Source: an uncultured Ruminococcus sp. | GTDB taxonomy: Bacteria > Bacillota > Clostridia > Oscillospirales > Acutalibacteraceae | Length of the DNA: 5,291 nt | Assembly: GCA_902802975.1 (NCBI GenBank) | Contig: CADCOF010000173.1 | Span: 1 to 5,291 of the forward strand | Reading direction: 5' to 3' | Part shown: positions 1 through 5,291 of the stretch, piece by piece | Numbering within the stretch: position 1 is the stretch's first letter | Layout of the letters: every line of letters begins with the position of its first letter | The notes under the pieces: model-generated | What the model was told of the DNA's origin: nothing | What the model saw: only the letters and a program-made list of their open reading frames with translations | Database searches by the model: none | Made by a program: the position numbers and the translations under genes

Positions 1-28
1 CGCAATGCGCAATGCGCAATTCGCAATT
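1..28. repeat. Heptanucleotide array, left arm of the inverted-repeat element
   Basis: Four heptamers in a row: CGCAATG, CGCAATG, CGCAATT, CGCAATT. The array may extend left beyond the window. Positions 10-27 are the reverse complement of 136-153 with one mismatch (18 positions, 17 matching), so this arm can pair with the array at 121-176. Confidence 0.85.
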
Positions 29-1095
29 ATTTGTGCGTACCAAAGCTTTATCACAACGACAATAAATTTATGCAGTGCGTAAAAATTATGATCGAGAGTG
101 AAAAATTCACAGCGAGCATTCATTGCACATTGCGCATTGCGAATTGCACATTGAATTGCACATTGCACATTGAAAATAGGTTCCACAAAAATCAGCACTC
201 CATTTTCTTCATCAGTCCGTTTTATCTCGCAGCCCATATCACTAAGCAGTGAAATCGCTTCTCCGGACGGTAAGAATCTGCTCTCCTGCGTCTGTATGAC
301 AGCTATCTGCGGAGAAACGGCTCTGAAAAAATCCTCATTGACCGCCCCCGCACTTCCGTGGTGCGGCACTGCGAAGATATCCGCGCCAATGTCTGCACCT
401 TCTGCAAGTATGTCACGCTCGGCTTTTGCTGTTATATCGCCTGCAAACAGCGCAGTCATGTTTCCGTACTCAAGTTTCAGGACAAGTGAATTGTTATTCG
501 AGTCATTATATATTTTGTTGGGGGAAATAATTTTTAGTATAGTATCTTTGAAAATGTATTCGCTGCCTTTTTGTGCATACTCCGGCGTTATGCCTTTCTC
601 GATAAGTGTATCTTTAATTTTACAGTACTCATCATTACCGCTTATATCCGAATATTCACACGTAACAAATCGCTTTACATTTTTATTTCTGATCACGTTT
701 TCATAATCGCCGACATGATCGGAATCCGGGTGAGTCAATACAGCAAGATCGATTGTGTCTATACCCATGCTGTCAAGCATGGCGATGATATCAAGCTGCG
801 CTTTTTCACGTCCGCAGTCGATCATTATCACAGCGTTTGGCGTTTTCACCACAGCACAGCCGGCGTTTCCGGCGTCCGGAAAATATATCGCCGCTTCCGC
901 TTGTCGTACTTCCGTAAAATCCGAACCGATATGCAGCCGCGTCATAATACCGAAAATCATATCCGATAATAAAAAGCAGATCACCGCTGCGAACAGTATT
1001 GCTGCCGCCGCGATGATCAATTTCTTATGTTTGCTAAAATTATTATGAAAGATATCGAAGCGCAGTTTATTTGAATAAAATTTATTCTGTGACAC
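1..1095 (-). CDS. Membrane-anchored MBL-fold hydrolase, ComEC C-terminal-domain-like; open at left edge
   Basis: Seen: an open frame from a GTG at 1095 with no stop to position 1 (365 codons). The GTG is preceded by AAAGGA (1110-1105) with 9 nt spacing and lies inside the 3' end of ftsK (14-nt overlap). A TTG at 1113 is possible but its AGGAG is only 4 nt away. Residues 1-25 are polar/basic, about 26-48 form one membrane helix (LIIAAAAILFAAVICFLLSD), and the MBL domain covers about 67-305. Metal-site motifs are THPDSDHVGD (H122, D124, D126, H127), AGDI (D220) and VPHHGS (H245, H246). Known: this HPDxDH / GD / PHHGS pattern is that of the ComEC/Rec2 extracytoplasmic domain, a presumed DNA-degrading hydrolase. 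The ComEC channel and OB-like regions are absent, so competence is not implied. The domain should end near 'GVLIFVE' (about 181). Downstream, about 60 residues come from a repeat element. Substrate unknown; the family call is firm. Confidence 0.85.
   Translation of the reverse strand, partial: MSQNKFYSNKLRFDIFHNNFSKHKKLIIAAAAILFAAVICFLLSDMIFGIMTRLHIGSDFTEVRQAEAAIYFPDAGNAGCAVVKTPNAVIMIDCGREKAQLDIIAMLDSMGIDTIDLAVLTHPDSDHVGDYENVIRNKNVKRFVTCEYSDISGNDEYCKIKDTLIEKGITPEYAQKGSEYIFKDTILKIISPNKIYNDSNNNSLVLKLEYGNMTALFAGDITAKAERDILAEGADIGADIFAVPHHGSAGAVNEDFFRAVSPQIAVIQTQESRFLPSGEAISLLSDMGCEIKRTDEENGVLIFVEPIFNVQCAIQCAIRNAQCAMNARCEFFTLDHNFYALHKFIVVVIKLWYAQIIANCALRIA
121..176. repeat. Heptanucleotide array, right arm of the inverted-repeat element
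   Basis: Plus strand from 123: TTGCACA, TTGCGCA, TTGCGAA, TTGCACA, a shortened TTGAA, TTGCACA, TTGCACA, TTGAAAA. The orientation is opposite to the array at 1-28. The 7-nt period is out of step with codons, so the repeat reads open in several frames. On the minus strand in the MBL frame it gives a Cys/Ala/Asn-rich peptide (NVQCAIQCAIRNAQCAMN). Confidence 0.85.
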
Positions 1096-3994
1096 CTGAT
1101 ATTTTCCTTTCAATATACTCCTGTTGAGTCATAAGAACCTTTCGTGACTTGCTGCCCTCATGAGGTCCTACAATACTCATCCGCTCCATTGTATCTATAA
1201 GCCGCCCTGCGCGCGCGTAACCTACCCGAAGTTTGCGCTGCAGCAACGAGGTTGACGCCTGCCCCAGTTCCACGACAGCTTTAATTGCGTCTTCAAGCAT
1301 AGGATCAGAGTCGTCGATATCATCAGCCGAGGTATCTTTTGAAGACGAACCGCCCTTAACGCCCACACTCTCACTGATACGGTCAATTTCCTCGTTAATC
1401 TCGTCATCGTAGTTGCTTTGAGCATGCTCTTTGATGAAATCGGTCACTGCCTCAATATCGTCATCTGATGAGAAACCGCCCTGCACACGAATCGGCTTTG
1501 GCACACCGACGGGCATATAAAGCATATCGCCGCGGCCTATAAGCTTTTCGCCGCCGCCTGTATCGAGTATAGTTTTCGAGTCAACATACGATGCAACTTT
1601 CAGCGAAATTCGGCTAGGAATATTAGCCTTGATAACGCCTGTAATGACATTTACGCTGGGGCGCTGAGTTGCAATTACAAGGTGCATTCCTGCTGCACGC
1701 GCCTTTTGAGCCAAGCGGCAAATATAATCTTCCACTTCGCCGGGGGCTGCCATCATAAGGTCAGCCAACTCGTCTATGGCAATCACGATTTTTGGCATTT
1801 TCTTCGTTGCCTTCGGCGGTGCAAATTCGCCGTCCGCAGTCTCTTCCACAACGCCGTTTTCAATTTCTTCGGGAGTCATGGACGCCAGATTTCTCTCCAC
1901 CATTTTGTTGTAGCTGTCTATATCCTTAACGTTGTACAGTGAAAGTTCCTTGTATCGGTCTTCCATTTCGCTTACAGCCCAGCCCAGCGCGCCGGCAGCT
2001 TTTTTGACGTCGGACACAACGGGCACCAGCAAATGCGGGATACCTTTGTATTTTGAAAATTCAACAAGCTTCGGGTCGATAAGTATCATTTTTACTTCGT
2101 CGGGGGTTGCGCGGAAAAGTATACTCATCAATATCGAATTCACACATACCGACTTACCCGAACCTGTAGTTCCCGCTATCAGCAAATGCGGCATTTTTGC
2201 AAGGTCCATCAAAACTATCTTGCCGGCAACGTCTTTACCGATGACGCATTCAATCTTTCTGGATTTTTTATTTTTATTGAATTCCGCGGATTCAAGCAGC
2301 TCTCTCATTGTTACGGAGGTGACTGTCTTGTTAGGAATTTCAACGCCTATAGCGGGCTTTCCGGGAATGGGAGCCTCCATTCGAACGCCGCCCTCGGCTG
2401 CAAGATTCAGCGCAATATCATCGGACAAGCCGGTTATCTTTGAAATTTTCACACCCGGCGCAGGCTGTATCTCATACCGTGTAACGGAAGGTCCTCTGCA
2501 GTACCCTATAATCTTCGCACCAACCGAAAAACTCTCAAGCGTATCGATAAGCTTGCGCGCGTTCTCCTTAAGCTCCCTTTCGTAGCTGACATTTGCGGTT
2601 TTGCTCTCCGTCAGCAATTCACTCGGCGGATAGATGTACGATTTCTTGCTGCGCTTTTTCTCTTTTTTCACAACGGCTTTTTTCGGAAGATCATCTACGG
2701 GGATTGCGCTCTGCTTGCTTTCCTTTATTTGTTCAACCGCACTTGCAGTTTCGGGCTTAAAGCCCTGATCCACAGTGTCAAGAAAATCTTCGCCGAAAAT
2801 ATCCGCAAACAGATCGTCGTCATCATTGCCGGGTGCTTTTTTTGTATCGGGCATATCGTCAATGTTTATGTCGATAGAATCCTCATCGGGATAGCTGTCA
2901 CTGCCGCCCGTAGGCAAATCCGGCGCACTAACCGGAAGATCAGGCATGATTATAGGCGGATCATAAAATTCATCTGTATCATTTGTCTTTGACTTTGATT
3001 TTGACTTTGATTTTGATGGAGTCGGTTTTTCGGGAATAATAATATCATCCTCGGGGTCTTCTTCATCTTCAGGGAAATAATCGTCTTCCTCGTCCTCAAA
3101 AAGATTTTCGGACAGGACAGGCGATATTGGAAGTCTGTCTTCATCTTCATCATATTCAACATTGCGATAATTGCTGTTACGATTACTATTTTTCTTTTTA
3201 CGATCTCCATCTTCGTCTTCATCTTCGTCAACAGAATTGTATGACTCGAAATCCTCATCGTCAAAGTAATCATCGGAATTATCAGACGCAGACCCGCGGT
3301 TCGCGGAATTGTTTTTCATATTGTCGATCGACTCGGAAATTTTGTTCTTGATAATATTGAACAGCGAATTGTAAAGTTTCTTGACAGGTATTCCAAGAGC
3401 AAATACCGTCAGAACCATTATTATCAGAATTATTAATATTTTAGCCGGAATAATACCGAATAATTTTATGAATGGCGCACCGAAAATAAACCCAAGCGCA
3501 CCGCTGCCTGTATATGTTATTCCATCTATAAATGTTTGTCGAATATTAAACGCGCCATCATATTTAAAAATATAGATACATGCGTTCAGCGCAACAATAA
3601 GACCCGCACCGAAAGATGTTCTGAAAACAAGCCTCGGTATTTCTTTATCCAGCATTGTTGCGACCGACAAAAACATTATCAGCATTGGCCAAAACACCGA
3701 CAATATGCTGCATGTTCCCCGCACGGCGTTATGCAGCCAAAGCCACACCATGTCGCCCGGAATAAATATTATCGACGCCAGAACAACAGATGACACAAAC
3801 ATTATCAGCGAGCGTTTTTGCTTTTGTGCCATAACGTCAGCAGAAATTGCGGAAGTTTCGGCTTTTACCGGAACAATCTTCCCGTTTCCCGTAGGGATAA
3901 TGTCTATGGGCTCATCTTTTTTTGCCTTCGGACGTTTTACGGCAGCTTTCATTTTTTCATTCTTTTTTTCATTCTTTTCTTTTTTCTCAGCCAA
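1082..3994 (-). CDS. ftsK: DNA translocase FtsK/SpoIIIE
   Basis: A septal, membrane-bound ATPase that pumps double-stranded DNA to clear chromosome from the division or sporulation septum. From the proposed TTG start (970 aa): a basic, Lys/Glu-rich N-terminus; about five membrane helices (roughly 62-78, 95-115, 125-143, 163-180, 184-202); a long, strongly acidic low-complexity linker (about 238-430); and the RecA-like motor (about 450-890) with Walker A GTTGSGKS (608-615) and Walker B IVIAIDELAD (D741, E742), then ATQRPSVNVITG. A C-terminal winged-helix gamma domain (about 897-965, GQASTSLLQRKLRVGYARAGRLID) reads polar DNA sequences in known homologues. The ATG at 4084 would overlap uppP by 62 nt and add 30 residues unlike the family. 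The TTG at 3994 has GGGGTG (4008-4003) 8 nt upstream and lies 28 nt after uppP. An ATG at 3952 is another candidate. FtsK versus SpoIIIE cannot be separated here. Confidence 0.96.
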   Translation of the reverse strand: MAEKKEKNEKKNEKMKAAVKRPKAKKDEPIDIIPTGNGKIVPVKAETSAISADVMAQKQKRSLIMFVSSVVLASIIFIPGDMVWLWLHNAVRGTCSILSVFWPMLIMFLSVATMLDKEIPRLVFRTSFGAGLIVALNACIYIFKYDGAFNIRQTFIDGITYTGSGALGFIFGAPFIKLFGIIPAKILIILIIMVLTVFALGIPVKKLYNSLFNIIKNKISESIDNMKNNSANRGSASDNSDDYFDDEDFESYNSVDEDEDEDGDRKKKNSNRNSNYRNVEYDEDEDRLPISPVLSENLFEDEEDDYFPEDEEDPEDDIIIPEKPTPSKSKSKSKSKTNDTDEFYDPPIIMPDLPVSAPDLPTGGSDSYPDEDSIDINIDDMPDTKKAPGNDDDDLFADIFGEDFLDTVDQGFKPETASAVEQIKESKQSAIPVDDLPKKAVVKKEKKRSKKSYIYPPSELLTESKTANVSYERELKENARKLIDTLESFSVGAKIIGYCRGPSVTRYEIQPAPGVKISKITGLSDDIALNLAAEGGVRMEAPIPGKPAIGVEIPNKTVTSVTMRELLESAEFNKNKKSRKIECVIGKDVAGKIVLMDLAKMPHLLIAGTTGSGKSVCVNSILMSILFRATPDEVKMILIDPKLVEFSKYKGIPHLLVPVVSDVKKAAGALGWAVSEMEDRYKELSLYNVKDIDSYNKMVERNLASMTPEEIENGVVEETADGEFAPPKATKKMPKIVIAIDELADLMMAAPGEVEDYICRLAQKARAAGMHLVIATQRPSVNVITGVIKANIPSRISLKVASYVDSKTILDTGGGEKLIGRGDMLYMPVGVPKPIRVQGGFSSDDDIEAVTDFIKEHAQSNYDDEINEEIDRISESVGVKGGSSSKDTSADDIDDSDPMLEDAIKAVVELGQASTSLLQRKLRVGYARAGRLIDTMERMSIVGPHEGSKSRKVLMTQQEYIERKISGVTE
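1105..1110 (-). promoter_or_regulatory. Probable ribosome binding site of the MBL-fold gene
   Basis: AAAGGA on the minus strand, inside the last codons of ftsK and 9 nt before the GTG at 1095. Its position within the upstream gene suggests translational coupling: ribosomes finishing ftsK at 1082 would be in place to start the next frame. Confidence 0.6.
2991..3014 (-). repeat. 12-bp tandem repeat encoding Ser-Lys run in the FtsK linker
   Basis: Two exact copies of GACTTTGATTTT (plus strand), flanked by hexamer-level partial copies on each side. They encode the SKSKSKSKSK stretch (residues 327-336) within the disordered linker. The repeat is in frame and probably expands or contracts by slippage without breaking the gene. 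Confidence 0.8.
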
Positions 3995-4002
3995 CTTGCT
4001 TT

Positions 4003-4008
4003 CACCCC
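4003..4008 (-). promoter_or_regulatory. Probable ribosome binding site of ftsK
   Basis: GGGGTG on the minus strand, 8 nt before the proposed TTG start at 3994. It is an imperfect Shine-Dalgarno, but it is the only purine-rich site at good spacing between the uppP stop (4025-4023) and the conserved part of the protein. It supports the TTG over the far-upstream ATG at 4084. Confidence 0.55.
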
Positions 4009-4022
4009 ATTTACAAACAGGA

Positions 4023-4988
4023 TCAGCCGAATGTGAGCGGCTGACCGCTGAACAGATTATTGCCGGACTTAAGCTCAATTGCACTTATTATAATAATAGC
4101 AACACCAAGAATAGCCGTGTATGCTACAAAAATAGTTGTTCTGTCTTTTTCGAGCATCCACTTAAACAACATAATTGCAAAGAAGCCCACAATCATAGCG
4201 GCAATCATTCCCGCAATCATTGCACCTGTACTGACCTGAATAGTATCCTGCATGCCCTGCGCCTTGAATGCGTCTATTCCCTCAAGAAGAGCGGCGGCAA
4301 TGATGGACGGAATACCAAGCACAAACGCGTAGTCGAGTGCAACCTGCTTGTTAAGCCCGCGCAGTTCGCCCATTGCAAGTGTGGAACCCGAACGCGAAAG
4401 CCCCGGGAAAATTGCCGCAAAGCACTGAGTCAAGCCGATAATTACAGCGTCGGCAACCTTCATTCTGCGTCTGCCGGGAACATCAGACGTTGAGCGCGCT
4501 GCATATTTCTTTACAGTGTTCTCCATTGCCTTTACGCCAACCCACAAGAAAACACTTGTCGCAAGAAGAGAACAGCCGATCACCATAAAGAAACCCGTAT
4601 TGCCCTGCCAAAGCTCCGCCAAATCCTTTGCGTTAAGCCCGCCTGCGCCGGGTATCGGAACAAACAAAAGGAACAGCGGAACAAGACCAATCACTATCAT
4701 AAACAGAAGGTTGGTGTCACCCTTCATTTTACTCCAGCGAAATTTTCCGGAAAATACATCGCGGATAAGCTCAAAAAAAGCCTTGATGAGTTTGCCGATC
4801 AGCTTGTGATAAACTACACATACCGAAACAAGAGTTCCGACATGTAGCATGACGTTAAAAAACAGATTGCCTTCCATATCAACTCCCATGATATGCTGAA
4901 AGATGGTCAGATGACCGCTGCTGCTAACAGGCAGAAATTCGGTCAGTCCCTGAACAATACCAAGAATAATCGCTTCCAAAAGGTTCAT
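4023..4988 (-). CDS. uppP: Undecaprenyl-diphosphate phosphatase UppP (BacA)
   Basis: An integral membrane enzyme that dephosphorylates undecaprenyl pyrophosphate to regenerate the lipid carrier of peptidoglycan and other wall-polymer precursors; its overexpression is classically linked to bacitracin resistance. Seen: 321 aa, mostly hydrophobic helices, with both family signatures. Motif 1 is IVQGLTEFLPVSSSGH (residues 11-26; E17, S22-S24, H26) and motif 2 is PGLSRSGST (195-203; R199). The first Glu of the E. coli EGLTE motif is Gln13 here, as is common in Gram-positive homologues. The protein is longer than the usual 265-290 aa. The extra length lies in the middle, in loops around 110-130 and 160-178 (Arg-rich PGRRRMK). 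Start: ATG with AAGGAG 8 nt upstream. It is the first gene of the operon, followed after 28 nt by ftsK. Confidence 0.97.
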   Translation of the reverse strand: MNLLEAIILGIVQGLTEFLPVSSSGHLTIFQHIMGVDMEGNLFFNVMLHVGTLVSVCVVYHKLIGKLIKAFFELIRDVFSGKFRWSKMKGDTNLLFMIVIGLVPLFLLFVPIPGAGGLNAKDLAELWQGNTGFFMVIGCSLLATSVFLWVGVKAMENTVKKYAARSTSDVPGRRRMKVADAVIIGLTQCFAAIFPGLSRSGSTLAMGELRGLNKQVALDYAFVLGIPSIIAAALLEGIDAFKAQGMQDTIQVSTGAMIAGMIAAMIVGFFAIMLFKWMLEKDRTTIFVAYTAILGVAIIIISAIELKSGNNLFSGQPLTFG

Positions 4989-4996
4989 ATGATTTT

Positions 4997-5002
4997 CTCC
5001 TT
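4997..5002 (-). promoter_or_regulatory. Ribosome binding site of uppP
   Basis: AAGGAG read on the minus strand, 8 nt before the ATG at 4988. It is a near-perfect Shine-Dalgarno and fixes the uppP start. Confidence 0.9.
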
Positions 5003-5075
5003 AAAATGATAATATTAAGCAAAGCTATGCCCGAGTTTGATAATGCCGCAAGCACTCCAAAACTATACATGTTAC

Positions 5076-5104
5076 ATTATACCATTAATTGAAAAAAGCT
5101 ACAA
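5076..5104 (-). promoter_or_regulatory. Sigma-A-type promoter of the uppP-ftsK-MBL operon
   Basis: On the minus strand, a perfect TATAAT -10 (5081-5076) carries an extended TG element (TGGTATAAT). A weak -35 TTGTAG (5104-5099) is 17 bp upstream. Predicted transcription start is near 5069, giving an untranslated leader of about 80 nt before the uppP ATG. The extended -10 would compensate for the poor -35. I found no convincing riboswitch or attenuator fold in the leader by eye. Confidence 0.7.
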
Positions 5105-5109
5105 GTAAA

Positions 5110-5150
5110 ATTGAGAATTTAATTGCAAATTTTTAAATTTTGTTACATTT
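5110..5150 (-). promoter_or_regulatory. A/T-tract region, possible UP element of the operon promoter
   Basis: Immediately upstream of the -35 (minus-strand reading) the sequence is almost all A/T, with phased A and T runs around 5127-5141 (AAATTTTTAAATTTT on the plus strand). This is the position and composition of a UP element contacted by RNA polymerase alpha subunits. It could equally be ordinary AT-rich promoter DNA. Confidence 0.35.
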
Positions 5151-5156
5151 TGATAA

Positions 5157-5202
5157 TAATATGATTATTTACTTTTTCACAGAATGTGATATAATCATAT
5201 TA
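5157..5202. repeat. Perfect 12-bp inverted repeat around the rightward promoter
   Basis: Left arm TAATATGATTAT (5157-5168) and right arm ATAATCATATTA (5191-5202) are exact reverse complements with 22 bp between them. The spacer contains a smaller TCAC-AGAAT-GTGA hairpin (5177-5189). The right arm covers most of the candidate -10 and the left arm abuts the candidate -35. It could be an operator for a dimeric repressor or a stem-loop. It lacks the GC-rich stem of a strong intrinsic terminator. Confidence 0.6.
5168..5195 (+). promoter_or_regulatory. Possible rightward promoter
   Basis: Plus-strand TTTACT (5168-5173) and TATAAT (5190-5195) are separated by 16 bp, with a TG extension (TGATATAAT). 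Predicted start is near 5202, with transcription leaving the window to the right, divergent from uppP. No coding start lies in the remaining 90 nt, so the target is unseen. In AT-rich DNA such matches arise by chance. Confidence 0.4.
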
Positions 5203-5243
5203 GACTATAGTAAACGTCATTGAAAAGATCCTATTGCGAGTGT

Positions 5244-5268
5244 TTAGTGATTAGTGGGTAGTGATTAG
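5244..5268. repeat. Short heptanucleotide tandem array (TTAGTGA-type)
   Basis: Consecutive 7-mers TTAGTGA (5244), TTAGTGG (5251), GTAGTGA (5258) and a partial TTAG (5265), about 3.6 copies. Related GAGTGT letters precede it at 5238. The array is unrelated in sequence to the left-edge heptamers but has the same unit length. It may be one end of an element cut by the window edge. Confidence 0.7.
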
Positions 5269-5291
5269 CTCAAAGCCTTATTTAACTCCAC

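Larger units (their letters stand above)
1..176. mobile_element. Probable small MITE-like inverted-repeat element at the end of the MBL gene
   Basis: Opposed heptamer arrays (1-28 and 121-176) bracket about 90 bp of unrelated AT-rich DNA, which itself holds a small GTGAA-AAA-TTCAC hairpin (99-111). No transposase or other coding content is present. The unit can fold into a long stem with a loop of about 108 nt. The outer boundaries and any target-site duplication cannot be judged because the left end is at the window edge. It could instead be two independently expanded short tandem repeats. Confidence 0.5.
4989..5291. other. Intergenic region upstream of uppP
   Basis: 303 bp with no supported gene on either strand. 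It holds the uppP ribosome binding site and leader, the leftward operon promoter, an AT-rich tract, a possible rightward promoter inside a 12-bp dyad, and a heptanucleotide array. A 9-bp direct repeat TGTTACATT occurs at 5070-5078, overlapping the -10, and again at 5141-5149. No tRNA or intrinsic terminator is visible. Confidence 0.75.

Noticed and set aside
1..176. CRISPR array
   Set aside because: The repeat units are 7 nt and directly adjacent, with no regular unique spacers and no cas genes nearby.
170..706. Forward-strand open frame of 178 codons
   Set aside because: It lies antisense to the MBL gene, whose minus-strand frame carries clear catalytic motifs; the forward product has no recognisable features and no good ribosome site.
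1..1095. Full ComEC competence channel gene
   Set aside because: Only one membrane helix precedes the MBL domain and ftsK ends immediately upstream, so there is no room for the channel domain.
1932..2585. Forward-strand open frame of 217 codons
   Set aside because: It is antisense to the conserved FtsK motor domain; its openness follows from codon usage on the other strand.
3705..4493. Forward-strand open frame of 262 codons
   Set aside because: It is antisense to the ftsK 5' end and the uppP 3' half, both certain genes; the His/Asn/Cys-rich product is typical of a shadow frame.
4989..5075. Riboswitch or T-box in the uppP leader
   Set aside because: The leader is only about 80 nt and I could not find a conserved core motif or a terminator/antiterminator pair.
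5157..5202. Intrinsic terminator
   Set aside because: The 12-bp stem is nearly all A/T with a 22-nt loop and no following T tract in a suitable position.

Overview
The window carries a three-gene, minus-strand (leftward) operon with one short intergenic region at its right end. From promoter to edge the order is uppP (undecaprenyl-diphosphate phosphatase, 4988 to 4023), ftsK/spoIIIE (septal DNA translocase, 3994 to 1082), and a membrane-anchored metallo-beta-lactamase-fold protein resembling the C-terminal domain of ComEC (1095 to beyond position 1). Intergenic spacing is 28 nt between uppP and ftsK. The ftsK and MBL genes overlap by 14 nt, so the three are probably co-transcribed and the last pair translationally coupled. 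I see no internal promoter or terminator.

The organism is most likely a low-to-moderate GC Gram-positive of class Clostridia, perhaps Oscillospirales/Ruminococcus-like. The basis is the AAGGAG ribosome binding site, inferred TTG and GTG starts, the Gram-positive style UppP motif (IVQGLTEFLPVSSSGH) and the SpoIIIE-like translocase. The genus is an inference.

Left end (1-180): two arrays of degenerate heptanucleotides, in opposite orientation, flank about 90 bp of unrelated sequence. This looks like a small non-coding inverted-repeat element. It lies at the very 3' end of the MBL gene, whose frame runs through it with no stop to the window edge. At least 60 foreign, repeat-encoded residues would be appended to an otherwise complete-looking domain. 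Right end (4989-5291): an AT-rich region with a convincing sigma-A-type promoter for the operon, a possible rightward promoter bracketed by a perfect 12-bp inverted repeat, and a second, different heptanucleotide array at 5244-5268.

UppP recycles the lipid carrier for peptidoglycan. FtsK/SpoIIIE pumps chromosome termini across the closing septum. The MBL protein is predicted to sit in the membrane with a hydrolase/nuclease-like domain of unknown substrate. The grouping fits a cell-envelope/division operon. No clearly new biological system is evident; the most notable points are the repeat element fused in frame to the MBL gene, the ftsK-MBL coupling, and the dyad in the promoter region.
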